Shown in pieces: positions 1-7,670 of a stretch of 14,822 nt of DNA (the first letter of the stretch is position 1; the number at the start of each line of letters is the position of its first letter). The position numbers and the translations under genes are program-made. Source of the stretch: Fimenecus sp051881415 (GTDB lineage Bacteria > Bacillota > Clostridia > Oscillospirales > Acutalibacteraceae); assembly GCA_051881415.1 (NCBI GenBank), contig JBJEPV010000047.1:1-14822 (forward strand), written 5' to 3'. The notes beneath the pieces are model-generated. The model made no database searches, had not been told where the DNA came from, and worked only from the letters and a program-made list of their open reading frames with translations.

Positions 1-13
1 GAGGCACAAAATA

Positions 14-448
14 ATGTTACTGCCGAAAAGAGTAAAATACCGCAGAGTCCACAGGGGTCGTCTGACCGGTAAAGCGACAAGAGGCAATAAGGTCACCTAC
101 GGTGACTACGGTCTTGTGTCTCTGGAACCGGCTTGGATTACTTCCAACCAAATCGAAGCCGCCCGTATCGCCATGACGCGTTACATTAAGCGTGGCGGTC
201 AGGTTTGGATTAAAATTTTCCCGGATAAGCCGATTACCGAAAAGCCGGCTGAAACCCGCATGGGTTCCGGTAAAGGTTCGCCCGAATACTGGGTGGCCGT
301 TGTCAAGCCCGGCAGAGTGATGTTTGAAATTGCAGGCGTTCCCGAAGAGACCGCGCGCGAGGCTATGCGTCTTGCCGCGAACAAGCTCCCGGTCAAATGC
401 AAGTTCGTCACCAAGGCACAGCAGGAAGAGGAAGGTGAGCAAGCATGA
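14..448 (+). CDS. rplP: 50S ribosomal protein L16
   Basis: L16 is a large-subunit protein that helps organise the A-site region and the central protuberance. The 144-residue product has the usual family length. It starts MLLPKRVKYRRVHRGR and contains the conserved stretches GSGKGSPEYWVAVVKPGR and AREAMRLAANKLP, which are diagnostic. The start ATG is preceded by GAGG at the window's first bases, so the gene is complete although its upstream neighbour (rpsC by the usual order) lies outside. Its stop codon overlaps the rpmC start in an ATGA arrangement, which implies translational coupling. It belongs to the S10 operon portion of the superoperon. Confidence 0.98.
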   Translation: MLLPKRVKYRRVHRGRLTGKATRGNKVTYGDYGLVSLEPAWITSNQIEAARIAMTRYIKRGGQVWIKIFPDKPITEKPAETRMGSGKGSPEYWVAVVKPGRVMFEIAGVPEETAREAMRLAANKLPVKCKFVTKAQQEEEGEQA

Positions 449-648
449 AAGCAAGTGAAATCAGAAAACTTTCCCCCTCGGAGTTGGATGCTAAACTCTT
501 GGAGTTAAAGGATGAGCTTTTCAAACTGCGCTTCCAGCAGGCCATCAACCAACTCGACAATCCGATGCGTATTAACGCCGTCAAAAAGGATATCGCCAGA
601 GTGAAAACCGTTATCCGCGATATCGAGCTGCACGGCGCGCAGTCGTAA
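445..648 (+). CDS. rpmC: 50S ribosomal protein L29
   Basis: L29 is a small two-helix protein near the peptide exit tunnel, where it contributes with L23 to docking of SRP and trigger factor. The 67-residue product begins MKASEIRKLS and has the family core ELKDELFKLRFQQAINQL, followed by the NPMRINAVKKDIARVKTV helix. The length is normal. Its ATG overlaps the rplP stop by 4 nt, and the ribosome binding site lies inside rplP (GGAAGAGGAAGG, about 424-435). It sits between rplP and rpsQ, the canonical position. Confidence 0.98.
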   Translation: MKASEIRKLSPSELDAKLLELKDELFKLRFQQAINQLDNPMRINAVKKDIARVKTVIRDIELHGAQS

Positions 649-667
649 GGAAAGGGAGGGTATTTAG

Positions 668-925
668 ATGAGCGAAAGAAACCTCAGAAAAACACAGGTC
701 GGTCTTGTAACCAGCGATAAAATGGACAAAACTGTCGTGGTTTCCATCAAAGACAGAGTTCAGCACCCGCTTTACAAGAAGATTGTGAACCGCACGGTAA
801 AAATCAAAGCCCATGACGAAAAGAACGAGTGCGGCGTCGGCGATAAAGTCCTCGTCATGGAAACCCGCCCCCTCTCGAAAGATAAGAGATGGCGCGTAGT
901 CGAAATCATTGAGAAAGCGAAATAA
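668..925 (+). CDS. rpsQ: 30S ribosomal protein S17
   Basis: S17 is a primary 16S rRNA-binding protein of the 30S body, with an OB fold. The 85-residue product has the hallmark sequence GLVTSDKMDKTVVVSIKDR near the N-terminus and ends with KRWRVVEIIEKAK. In between it carries HDEKNECGVGDKVLVMETRPLSKDKRW, all typical of bacterial S17. GGGAGGG at 653-659 gives a strong ribosome binding site 8 nt before ATG. It is the last gene of the classical S10 operon block. Confidence 0.98.
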   Translation: MSERNLRKTQVGLVTSDKMDKTVVVSIKDRVQHPLYKKIVNRTVKIKAHDEKNECGVGDKVLVMETRPLSKDKRWRVVEIIEKAK

Positions 926-945
926 TTTCTAAGGAGGCTATTACT

Positions 946-1314
946 GTGATTCAACAACAGACTTACCTCAAAGTAGCCGACAACACCGGCGCGAAGGAAA
1001 TTATGTGCATTCGCGTTCTCGGCGGTTCCGGCAGAAGGTATGCAAATATCGGCGATGTGATTGTTGCTTCGGTTAAGAAGGCAGCACCCGGCGGCGTTGT
1101 CAAAAAAGGCGACGTTGTCAAAGCGGTCGTCGTTCGTTCGGCAAGCGGTGTGCGCAGAGATGACGGTACTTACATCCGTTTCGATGAAAACGCAGCCGTA
1201 TTGATTAAAGAAGACAAAAACCCCAGAGGCACCCGTATCTTTGGGCCGGTTGCAAGAGAACTTCGTGATAAAGATTATATGAAGATTCTTTCTCTTGCTC
1301 CCGAAGTACTGTAA
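946..1314 (+). CDS. rplN: 50S ribosomal protein L14
   Basis: L14 is a large-subunit interface protein that forms intersubunit bridges and binds the ribosome silencing factor RsfS. The 122-residue length is exactly usual. The start is GTG (946-948), reading MIQQQTYLKVADNTGAKE, with AAGGAGG about 8 nt upstream. Conserved blocks include CIRVLGGSGRRYANIGDVIV, GDVVKAVVVR and GTRIFGPVARELRDKDYMKI. In many bacteria this is the first gene of the spc operon, but here only a 20-nt gap separates it from rpsQ. No promoter is apparent, so S10 and spc appear to be read through as one unit. Confidence 0.98.
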   Translation: MIQQQTYLKVADNTGAKEIMCIRVLGGSGRRYANIGDVIVASVKKAAPGGVVKKGDVVKAVVVRSASGVRRDDGTYIRFDENAAVLIKEDKNPRGTRIFGPVARELRDKDYMKILSLAPEVL

Positions 1315-1331
1315 ACGGAGGTGCAGTCAGA

Positions 1332-1649
1332 ATGAATAAGGTTCATGTAAAAACCGGCGATACCGTCGTTGTCATCAACGGCAAAAATCGCGGCAAACAG
1401 GGCAAGGTTATGCAGGTTGCACCCGCCGAAGGCAAGGTTATTGTGGAAGGCGTTAACGTGGTCACCAAGCATGTGAAACCCCGCAAAATGGGCGAAGCAG
1501 GCGGCCTTGTAAAAGCCGAAAGCGCATTGTATGCAGATAAAGTTCAGCTTATCTGCCCGAAATGCGGCAAGGCAACAAGAGTCGGCCACGAAGGCACCGG
1601 CAAAGACAAAAAACGCGTTTGCAAAAAATGCGGCGCAAAATTTGAATAA
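1332..1649 (+). CDS. rplX: 50S ribosomal protein L24, zinc-ribbon form
   Basis: L24 initiates 50S assembly and lies at the exit-tunnel rim. The 105-residue product opens with a KOW-type fold (VKTGDTVVVINGKNRGKQGKV) and the family sequence VEGVNVVTKHVKP. Its C-terminal half carries C75-x2-C78 and C97-x2-C100, a four-cysteine zinc ribbon present in many but not all bacterial L24 proteins. GGAGGTG lies 9 nt before ATG. This is one of several zinc-binding versions of ribosomal proteins in the cluster. Confidence 0.97.
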   Translation: MNKVHVKTGDTVVVINGKNRGKQGKVMQVAPAEGKVIVEGVNVVTKHVKPRKMGEAGGLVKAESALYADKVQLICPKCGKATRVGHEGTGKDKKRVCKKCGAKFE

Positions 1650-1665
1650 GGGAGGGACATAACAC

Positions 1666-2208
1666 ATGGCAGCAAGAATGAAAGAAAAGTATCTCGCTGA
1701 GGTTGCTCCGGCACTTCAAAAAAAGTTCGGCTACAAGAGCGTTATGCAAATCCCGAAGCTCGATAAAATCGTTATCAATGTCGGTTGCGGCGAGGCGAGA
1801 GACAACTCCAAGGTCATTGACGCAATCACCAAGGATTTGGCACAGATTACCGGTCAGAAACCCGTTCCCTGCAAGGCGAAGAAATCCGTTGCGAACTTCA
1901 AGCTGCGTGAGGGCATGACCATCGGTGTGAAAGTAACGCTGCGCGGCGAGAGAATGTATGAATTCCTTGACAGATTCTTCAATCTCGCGCTTCCCCGTGT
2001 GCGCGACTTCCGCGGCATCAACCCGAACTCCTTCGACGGCAGAGGCAACTACTCCATGGGTATCAAAGAGCAGTTGATTTTCCCCGAAATCGAGTACGAC
2101 AAGATTGACGCGGTTCGCGGTATGGACATTTGCTTCGTTACCACAGCCAATACAGACGAAGAAGCCAGAGAGTTACTGACTCTCATGGGCGCACCGTTTG
2201 CGAGATAA
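1666..2208 (+). CDS. rplE: 50S ribosomal protein L5
   Basis: L5 binds 5S rRNA and contacts the P-site tRNA and the 30S head through the central protuberance. The 180-residue product matches the usual length. Family signatures are IPKLDKIVINVGCGEA, the segment after TGQKPVPCKAKKSVANFKLR, GVKVTLRGERMYEFLDR, FRGINPNSFDGRGNY and the C-terminal EEARELLTLMGAPF. The sequence GGGAGGG starting just after the rplX stop lies 9 nt before ATG. Its stop codon TAA forms part of the AAGGAGG site of the next gene. Confidence 0.98.
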   Translation: MAARMKEKYLAEVAPALQKKFGYKSVMQIPKLDKIVINVGCGEARDNSKVIDAITKDLAQITGQKPVPCKAKKSVANFKLREGMTIGVKVTLRGERMYEFLDRFFNLALPRVRDFRGINPNSFDGRGNYSMGIKEQLIFPEIEYDKIDAVRGMDICFVTTANTDEEARELLTLMGAPFAR

Positions 2209-2220
2209 GGAGGGATTACA

Positions 2221-2406
2221 GTGGCCAAAACTTCTATGAAAGTCAAACAGGCAAGACCTGCCAAGTATTCGACAAGAGCTTACAACAGATGCAAAATCTG
2301 CGGCCGCCCGCATGCTTATCTGCGCAAATACGGTGTTTGCCGTATCTGCTTCAGAGAATTGGCACACAAGGGTGAAATTCCCGGCGTGAAGAAAGCAAGC
2401 TGGTAA
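2221..2406 (+). CDS. rpsZ: 30S ribosomal protein S14, zinc (type Z) form
   Basis: S14 completes the 30S head near the decoding site. At 61 residues this is the short zinc-dependent type, not the roughly 90-100-residue cysteine-free form. The zinc ligands C24-x2-C27 and C40-x2-C43 are intact within RCKICGRPHAYLRKYGVCRI. The start is GTG with AAGGAGG at 2207-2213. The gene may also be labelled rpsN or rpsN1. Genomes with this form often keep a zinc-free copy elsewhere for zinc starvation, which cannot be seen in this window. Confidence 0.97.
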   Translation: MAKTSMKVKQARPAKYSTRAYNRCKICGRPHAYLRKYGVCRICFRELAHKGEIPGVKKASW

Positions 2407-2433
2407 GAAAGCAATTGCAAAGGAGGCAAAAGT

Positions 2434-2832
2434 ATGCAAATTACTGATTCCATCGGTGATATGCTCACCAGAATCCGCAACGCGAGTTCTGCAAAGCATG
2501 ACACGGTGAAAGTTCCCGCATCCAACATGAAGAAAGCAATTGCGCAGATTCTTGTGGACGAGGGCTATATCAAGAGTTTCAAAGTGGAAGAAGACGGCAA
2601 GCAGGGTATGATTGAAATCGAGCTGAAATACGGCGCGAACAAGGCTCCGGTCATCACCGGCCTTCGCAGAGTTTCCAAGCCCGGTCTTCGCATCTATACC
2701 AACTGCGAGGATATGCCGAAGGTGATGAAGGGTCTCGGTGTTGCGATTCTTTCCACTTCCAAAGGCGTTATGACTGACAGAGAAGCCCGCAAAGCCAATG
2801 TCGGCGGCGAGGTTCTCGCATATATCTGGTAA
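2434..2832 (+). CDS. rpsH: 30S ribosomal protein S8
   Basis: S8 binds helix 21 of 16S rRNA and is the classical translational repressor of the spc operon in E. coli. The 132-residue product starts MQITDSIGDMLTRIRNA and ends with STSKGVMTDREARKANVGGEVLAYIW, both diagnostic of the family. The middle contains SKPGLRIYTNCEDMPKVMKGLGVAILSTS. AAAGGAGG lies upstream of ATG. I did not identify an S8-binding hairpin around rplE, so autoregulation here is inferred from the family only. Confidence 0.98.
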   Translation: MQITDSIGDMLTRIRNASSAKHDTVKVPASNMKKAIAQILVDEGYIKSFKVEEDGKQGMIEIELKYGANKAPVITGLRRVSKPGLRIYTNCEDMPKVMKGLGVAILSTSKGVMTDREARKANVGGEVLAYIW

Positions 2833-2844
2833 GGAGGTTACAGT

Positions 2845-3387
2845 ATGTCCAGAATCGGCAGACAGCCCATCGCTGTTCCCGCAGGCGTCGATGTGAAAAT
2901 CGACGGCAGTACTGTTACCGTGAAGGGGCCGAAAGGTACGCTTACCAGAACAGTACACAACAATATGAACGTCGAGATGGCGGACGGCGCAATCGTCGTC
3001 ACCCGTCCCGATGACAGCAATCTCAACAAATCCCTGCACGGTTTGACCCGTACATTGCTTCACAATATGGTCGTCGGCGTGACCGAGGGCTTCAAAAAGG
3101 AATTGGAAGTCAACGGCGTCGGTTACCGTGTCGCAAAACAGGGCAAGGATTTGGTGATGAACATCGGTTTCTCGCATCAGGTAACGATGACCGAGTCCGA
3201 AGGCATTACCATTGATGTTCCCGCGCCCAACAAAATCATCATTTCCGGTGCCGACAAGCAGAAAGTCGGCCAGTTTGCGGCAGAAGTACGCGAAAAGCGT
3301 CCGCCCGAACCCTACAAGGGCAAAGGCATCAAATATGCCGAAGAGCATATCCGCCGCAAAGAAGGTAAAGCCGGTAAAGGTAAATAA
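2845..3387 (+). CDS. rplF: 50S ribosomal protein L6
   Basis: L6 sits near the sarcin-ricin loop and the factor-binding site of the 50S subunit. The 180-residue product has two duplicated alpha/beta domains. The start MSRIGRQPIAVPAGV, the linker KELEVNGVGYRVAKQGKDL and the C-terminal signature VREKRPPEPYKGKGIKY are diagnostic. It follows rpsH after a 12-nt gap containing AAGGAGGT. The strand opposite has an unusually long open frame here, but that is a composition effect. Confidence 0.98.
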   Translation: MSRIGRQPIAVPAGVDVKIDGSTVTVKGPKGTLTRTVHNNMNVEMADGAIVVTRPDDSNLNKSLHGLTRTLLHNMVVGVTEGFKKELEVNGVGYRVAKQGKDLVMNIGFSHQVTMTESEGITIDVPAPNKIIISGADKQKVGQFAAEVREKRPPEPYKGKGIKYAEEHIRRKEGKAGKGK

Positions 3388-3405
3388 TGGAAGGAGTGAA
3401 ATTCA

Positions 3406-3765
3406 GTGGTTAACAGACCTGACAGCAAAAAGGCGAGACAAAAACGCCATAAAAGAGTCCGTGCAAAAGTTTCCGGCACCGCAGCGTGCCCGCGTCTTGA
3501 TGTTTTCCGTTCACTCCAGCATATTTATGCGCAGTTGATCGACGATGTTGCAGGTGTCACCCTTGTGTCGGCATCTACAACCGAGAAAGACTTCAAAGAC
3601 TACGGCGGGAACAAAGACGCCGCGCGCGCAGTCGGCAAATTGCTCGCAGAAAGAGCCGCCGAAAAGAACATCAAAGATGTTGTGTTTGACAGAGGCGGTT
3701 ATGTTTATCACGGCAGAGTGGAAGCACTCGCCGAAGGTGCCCGTGAGGGCGGCCTGAACTTCTAA
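3406..3765 (+). CDS. rplR: 50S ribosomal protein L18
   Basis: L18 binds 5S rRNA together with L5 and L25 at the central protuberance. The 119-residue product has the conserved basic N-terminus (KKARQKRHKRVRAKVSGTA), RLDVFRSLQHIYAQLIDD, and the C-terminal FDRGGYVYHGRVEALAEGAR ending GLNF. The start is GTG at 3406, preceded by AAGGAGTG. The length is normal. It lies between rplF and rpsE as expected. Confidence 0.98.
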   Translation: MVNRPDSKKARQKRHKRVRAKVSGTAACPRLDVFRSLQHIYAQLIDDVAGVTLVSASTTEKDFKDYGGNKDAARAVGKLLAERAAEKNIKDVVFDRGGYVYHGRVEALAEGAREGGLNF

Positions 3766-3781
3766 GAAAGGAGAAATGACA

Positions 3782-4285
3782 ATGGCTACAAAAATCGACG
3801 CATCTACCCTCGAACTCGAAGAAAGAGTCGTTGCGATTAACCGTGTTTCCAAAACCGTTAAGGGCGGCCGTATCATGAAATTCTCCGCTTTGGTAGTTGT
3901 AGGCAACGGAAACGGCATTGTGGGCTTCGGTCTCGGCAAATCGGGCGAAGTACCGGATGCAATCCGCAAGGGCATTGAAAACGCGAAAAAGAACCTGATT
4001 GAGGTTTCTCTGAAAGGGACCACAATCCCCCACGAAATTGTCGGCAAATACGGCGCTGGCGTGGTTTTGATGAAACCCGCCGCCCCCGGTACCGGCGTTA
4101 TCGCCGGCGGCCCGGTTCGTGCAGTTGTTGAAACCGTCGGCATTAAGGACATCCGTTCCAAGGCGCTTCGTTCCAACAACCCCTGCAATGTTGTGAGAGC
4201 CACCATCGACGGGCTTTCCAAGCTTCGCAACGCGGACGAGGTTGCTGCAATTCGCGGCAAATCCGTCAAAGAGATTTTAGATTAA
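3782..4285 (+). CDS. rpsE: 30S ribosomal protein S5
   Basis: S5 lies at the mRNA entry side of the 30S subunit and influences decoding accuracy. The product (167 residues from the chosen start) contains the double-stranded RNA-binding-like N-domain ERVVAINRVSKTVKGGRIMKF, then GLGKSGEVPDAIRKGIENAKKN and the C-domain GGPVRAVVETVGIKDIRSK. Two in-frame ATGs lie 6 nt apart. AAGGAG (3768-3773) is only 2 nt before the first (3776) but 8 nt before the second (3782), so I place the start at 3782, giving MATKIDASTLELEERV. Confidence 0.97.
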   Translation: MATKIDASTLELEERVVAINRVSKTVKGGRIMKFSALVVVGNGNGIVGFGLGKSGEVPDAIRKGIENAKKNLIEVSLKGTTIPHEIVGKYGAGVVLMKPAAPGTGVIAGGPVRAVVETVGIKDIRSKALRSNNPCNVVRATIDGLSKLRNADEVAAIRGKSVKEILD

Positions 4286-4297
4286 GGAGGGGCACAA

Positions 4298-4477
4298 ATG
4301 GCAAACGTAACCGTTACACTGAAAAAGAGCCTTATCGGCAGCAAAAAAGATCAGATTGCCACCGCCCATGCACTTGGTCTTAAGAAAATCGGGGACAAGG
4401 CTACCCAGCCCGACAACCCGCAAACGCAAGGTAAGATTAAGAAGATTGCTCATCTTATCGAGGTAACGAAAGCTTAA
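4298..4477 (+). CDS. rpmD: 50S ribosomal protein L30
   Basis: L30 is a small large-subunit protein found in many but not all bacteria. The frame encodes 59 residues from MANVTVTLKKSLIG to HLIEVTKA. The family core is visible as KDQIATAHALGLKKIGDK followed by DNPQTQGKIKKIAHLI, which matches the usual LGL...N..V.GMI..V.HLV pattern with some divergence. AAGGAGGGG precedes the ATG. It sits between rpsE and rplO, the canonical position. It is easily missed because of its length. Confidence 0.96.
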   Translation: MANVTVTLKKSLIGSKKDQIATAHALGLKKIGDKATQPDNPQTQGKIKKIAHLIEVTKA

Positions 4478-4489
4478 GGAGGTGCGAAT

Positions 4490-4933
4490 ATGAAATTGCA
4501 CGAACTGTCTCCCGCGGAAGGCTCCAAAAAGAGCGTAAAGCGCATCGGCAGAGGCGCCGGCTCCGGTCAGGGCAAAACCGCAGGCAAAGGGCATAAAGGT
4601 CAAAAGGCACGCGCAGGCAGAGGCATGCGCCCCGGCTTTGAAGGCGGTCAGATGCCGTTACAAAGACGTATCCCCAAGAGAGGGTTTAACAACATTTTCG
4701 CGAAGGAAATCGCCGCAGTGAATGTTTCCGCTCTTGACAAGGCGTTTGAAGACGGCGCAACCGTTACGGTGGACGCGCTTATCGAAAAAGGGCTTATTAA
4801 AAAGGCGCTGGATGGCGTAAAAGTATTAGGCAATGGCGAAATCAGCAAAAAGCTTACTGTGCAGGTTAACAGCTTTTCCGATTCGGCAAAGCAGAAAATC
4901 GAAGCAGCCGGCGGAAAGGCTGAGGTGATTTGA
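4490..4933 (+). CDS. rplO: 50S ribosomal protein L15
   Basis: L15 is a late-assembly 50S protein with a long basic extension into rRNA. The 147-residue product begins MKLHELSPAEGSKKSVKR, followed by the glycine- and lysine-rich signature GRGAGSGQGKTAGKGHKGQK and GFEGGQMPLQRRIPKRGF. The C-terminal globular domain ends KQKIEAAGGKAEVI. AAGGAGGTG precedes ATG. Its stop codon TGA (4931-4933) lies 2 nt before the secY ATG, so the two are probably translationally coupled. Confidence 0.98.
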   Translation: MKLHELSPAEGSKKSVKRIGRGAGSGQGKTAGKGHKGQKARAGRGMRPGFEGGQMPLQRRIPKRGFNNIFAKEIAAVNVSALDKAFEDGATVTVDALIEKGLIKKALDGVKVLGNGEISKKLTVQVNSFSDSAKQKIEAAGGKAEVI

Positions 4934-4935
4934 TA

Positions 4936-6252
4936 ATGTTTCAAACATTTATCAACGCTTGGAAAATCGCCGATTTGCGTAAAAAGCTGCTGTATACGGC
5001 TTTTATCGTATTGATTTTCCGCATCGGCGCCGCGCTTCCCGTTCCGTTTGTGGATATTGCGGAAGGCTTGATTACCGATGCAAACGCCAACAACTTTATG
5101 ACATACCTCAGCATGATGACCGGTGATGCGTTTAACTACGGTACGCTGTTCGCAATGTCGATCACCCCGTACATCAACGCGTCCATCATCATTCAGCTGT
5201 TGACTGTCGCAATTCCGCCGCTGGAAAAGCTGGCGAAAGAGGGCGAAGAGGGCAGAAAGAAAATTTCTTCCATCACCCGCTACACGGCAATCGGTTTGGC
5301 GGCACTGCAAAGCACGGCATATTACTTCTATATTCGTGCACAGGGCTATCTCACCGTAGCCGCCTCCGGTGCAAAATACACCGGCTTCTGGGCAGTGTTC
5401 CAGGCATTGGTCATTATTCTTTGCTATACCGCAGGCGCCGCACTGTTGATGTGGCTCGGCGAGCAGATTAACGACAAGGGCATCGGCAACGGCATCTCGA
5501 TTATCTTGTTTGCCGGCATCGTTTCCCGTATGCCCACAACGCTGTATTCCCTTTATACCTATATGGATAAGGGCGGTGCGTATTTCGCGCTCATCCCGAT
5601 TGCATTCATCAGCATGATTTTGATGATTGCCTACATCGTATGGATGGACAACGCCGAGCGTCGCATTCCCGTGCAGTACGCCAAGCGCGTGGTCGGTCGC
5701 AAAATGTACGGCGGGCAGAACACCCACATTCCGATTAAGGTCAATATGTGCGGCGTTCTTCCCATCATCTTTGCGTCCTCCATTCTTTCCTTACCGCCGA
5801 CCATTCAAATGTTTGTCACGGTAAAAGAGGGTGGCTTCTGGGAAGGCTTCTTCAAAATCTTCCAGACGGACCATTGGGCATACGCATTGATGTATTTTGT
5901 ACTGATTATCTTCTTTGCCTATTTCTATGCGGCAATTCAGTACAATCCCATTGAAATGGCAAACAACATCCGCAGAAACAGCGGTGCAATTCCGGGTATT
6001 CGTCCCGGCAAGCCCACTTCTGACTATATCACAAAGATTTTGTCAAGAATAACATTGCTTGGTGCATTGCTGATTTCGGTTATCGCGTTGTTCCCGATTC
6101 TGTTCTCGCAGATTACCGCGCTGTTTGACAAGCAGGTCAATCTGTCCTTGGGCGGCACATCGATCATCATTATGGTCGGTGTTGCACTCGAAACCGTGAA
6201 ACAGCTCGAAAGCCAGATGATGATGCGTCATTACAAGGGCTTCTTAGATTAA
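4936..6252 (+). CDS. secY: preprotein translocase subunit SecY
   Basis: SecY is the channel of the SecYEG translocon, moving unfolded precursors across the membrane or laterally into it. The product of 438 residues has the usual length and about ten hydrophobic segments, the first at roughly residues 19-37. Conserved cytosolic loops include RRIPVQYAKRVVGRKMYGG and the SecA-interacting loop NSGAIPGIRPGKPT, with R356 corresponding to the essential arginine in that motif. The sequence could also start at TTG 4930. I prefer ATG 4936 because GAGGTGAT at 4923-4929 is well spaced for it and MFQTFINAWKIADLRKK aligns with family N-termini. Confidence 0.98.
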   Translation: MFQTFINAWKIADLRKKLLYTAFIVLIFRIGAALPVPFVDIAEGLITDANANNFMTYLSMMTGDAFNYGTLFAMSITPYINASIIIQLLTVAIPPLEKLAKEGEEGRKKISSITRYTAIGLAALQSTAYYFYIRAQGYLTVAASGAKYTGFWAVFQALVIILCYTAGAALLMWLGEQINDKGIGNGISIILFAGIVSRMPTTLYSLYTYMDKGGAYFALIPIAFISMILMIAYIVWMDNAERRIPVQYAKRVVGRKMYGGQNTHIPIKVNMCGVLPIIFASSILSLPPTIQMFVTVKEGGFWEGFFKIFQTDHWAYALMYFVLIIFFAYFYAAIQYNPIEMANNIRRNSGAIPGIRPGKPTSDYITKILSRITLLGALLISVIALFPILFSQITALFDKQVNLSLGGTSIIIMVGVALETVKQLESQMMMRHYKGFLD

Positions 6253-6270
6253 GCAAAAGGAGGAACCTTT

Positions 6271-6903
6271 ATGAACCTGATTTTACTCGGCGCGCCGGGT
6301 GCGGGCAAAGGCACACAGGCTGAAAAAATCTGTGAAAAGCTCTCTATCCCCGCAATCTCGACGGGCAACATGCTCCGCGAAGCTATGGCAAACGGAACCG
6401 AAATGGGGCTTAAAGCGAAATCCTTTATCGATGCCGGCAAACTCGTCCCCGACGAGGTTGTCATCGGCATCATCGACGAGAGACTGAAACAGGATGACTG
6501 CAAAAACGGCTTCATCCTCGACGGTTTCCCGCGGACCATTCCGCAGGCGGAGGCGCTCGACGAAATGGGCGTTCGCATTGATAAGGTCATTGACATTGAA
6601 GTGCCGGACGAAAAAATCGCAGCACGGCTTTCGGGCAGACGCGTTTGCCTGAAATGCGGCGCGACCTATCACACCGAGTTCAAAAAGCCGAAAACAGAGG
6701 GAATCTGCGACGCTTGCGGCGATACACTCGTCCAAAGAAAGGACGATATGCCCGAAACCGTGCTCGACCGCTTAAAGACCTATCATGAGCAGACCGAGCC
6801 GTTAAAGGGCTACTACGAGAAGAAGGGCATTCTTCGCGTGGTGGAAGGGCAGGAAGAGGTTGCCGATACAACCGCTCTGACCTTCAAAGCATTGGAGGAT
6901 TAA
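6271..6903 (+). CDS. adk: adenylate kinase, zinc-LID type
   Basis: Adk interconverts ATP + AMP and two ADP, keeping cytosolic adenylates in balance. The 210-residue product has the P-loop GAPGAGKGT (residues 7-15), the AMP-binding segments STGNMLREA and GFILDGFPRT, and a LID domain beginning SGRRVC. The LID carries C126-x2-C129 and C146-x2-C149, a structural zinc site common in Gram-positive enzymes. It is slightly shorter than the 214-217 residues common in the family but complete. AAAGGAGG lies before ATG. It overlaps no neighbour; the secY gap is 18 nt. Confidence 0.98.
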   Translation: MNLILLGAPGAGKGTQAEKICEKLSIPAISTGNMLREAMANGTEMGLKAKSFIDAGKLVPDEVVIGIIDERLKQDDCKNGFILDGFPRTIPQAEALDEMGVRIDKVIDIEVPDEKIAARLSGRRVCLKCGATYHTEFKKPKTEGICDACGDTLVQRKDDMPETVLDRLKTYHEQTEPLKGYYEKKGILRVVEGQEEVADTTALTFKALED

Positions 6904-6905
6904 GC

Positions 6906-7658
6906 ATGATAGTGCTGAAAACCGCCCGAGAAATCGAGCTTATAAGAAAGGCTTGTATCATTTCGGCGGAGGCATTACAGTTGGCAGGGGAAGCTGTCAA
7001 GCCGGGTGTCACCACCTATGAAATTGACAAAATCGCGTACGATTACATCAAGAAGCAAGGCGCCGAGCCGAACTTCCTGCATTTGTACGGTTTCCCTGCC
7101 ACGGCATGCATTTCCATAAATGACGAGGTCATTCACGGAATTCCGAGCAAAAAGCGTGTCATCAAAGAGGGCGACATCGTCAGCATTGACCTTGGCGCCA
7201 AGGTGGACGGCTATAACGGCGACAATGCTGCTACTTTCGCCGCCGGAAAAATTTCCGACGCGGCGAAGCGGCTGTGCGACACGACCGAGGAGAGCCTGTA
7301 TAAAGGCATCGAAAAGGCGGTCGCAGGCGGCAGAATCGGTGACATAGCCTCTGCGGTGCAAACCTATTGCGAGGAACACGGCTACGGCGTTGTGCGCGAA
7401 TACACAGGGCACGGCGTCGGCGCCAAGCTCCATGAAGACCCCAGCGTACCGAATTTCGGCACACCGGGACGCGGTGTGCGCCTGTTGCCGGGTATGGTGA
7501 TTGCGATTGAGCCCATGATTACCGAGGGCGACAAAGCAATCCGTCAAATGCCCGACGGTTGGACTGTAAAAACCCGTGACGGGAAGCTCGCAGCGCATTT
7601 TGAGCATACGGTTGCGATTACTGCAAACGGTCCGCAAATTCTGACAAAAATCAGATAA
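6906..7658 (+). CDS. map: type I methionine aminopeptidase
   Basis: This cytosolic metalloenzyme removes the initiator methionine from nascent proteins whose second residue is small. The 250-residue product has the five pita-bread metal ligands: D95 (SIDLGAK), D106 (GYNGDNAATF), H169 (GHGVG), E202 (AIEPM) and E233 (FEHTVA). The substrate-contacting histidine occurs in DEVIHGIPS. There is no N-terminal zinc-finger or SH3-binding extension. GGAGG (6894-6898) lies inside the adk end, and the gap is only 2 nt, suggesting coupling. It follows adk as in B. subtilis and most Clostridia. Confidence 0.98.
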   Translation: MIVLKTAREIELIRKACIISAEALQLAGEAVKPGVTTYEIDKIAYDYIKKQGAEPNFLHLYGFPATACISINDEVIHGIPSKKRVIKEGDIVSIDLGAKVDGYNGDNAATFAAGKISDAAKRLCDTTEESLYKGIEKAVAGGRIGDIASAVQTYCEEHGYGVVREYTGHGVGAKLHEDPSVPNFGTPGRGVRLLPGMVIAIEPMITEGDKAIRQMPDGWTVKTRDGKLAAHFEHTVAITANGPQILTKIR

Positions 7659-7670
7659 GGGCGGTTTTGT

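Noticed and set aside
2173..3348. Long antisense open frame (391 codons) opposite rpsH and rplF
   Set aside because: The plus strand holds unmistakable ribosomal proteins. The rarity of TTA, CTA and TCA codons in such highly expressed genes removes stops from the opposite frame.
3776..3781. First ATG of rpsE as the start codon
   Set aside because: AAGGAG is only 2 nt before it. The ATG at 3782 has proper spacing and matches the family N-terminus better.
4648..5727. Antisense open frame (359 codons) opposite rplO and secY
   Set aside because: It spans parts of two clear genes and has no family-like sequence; it is a codon-bias shadow.
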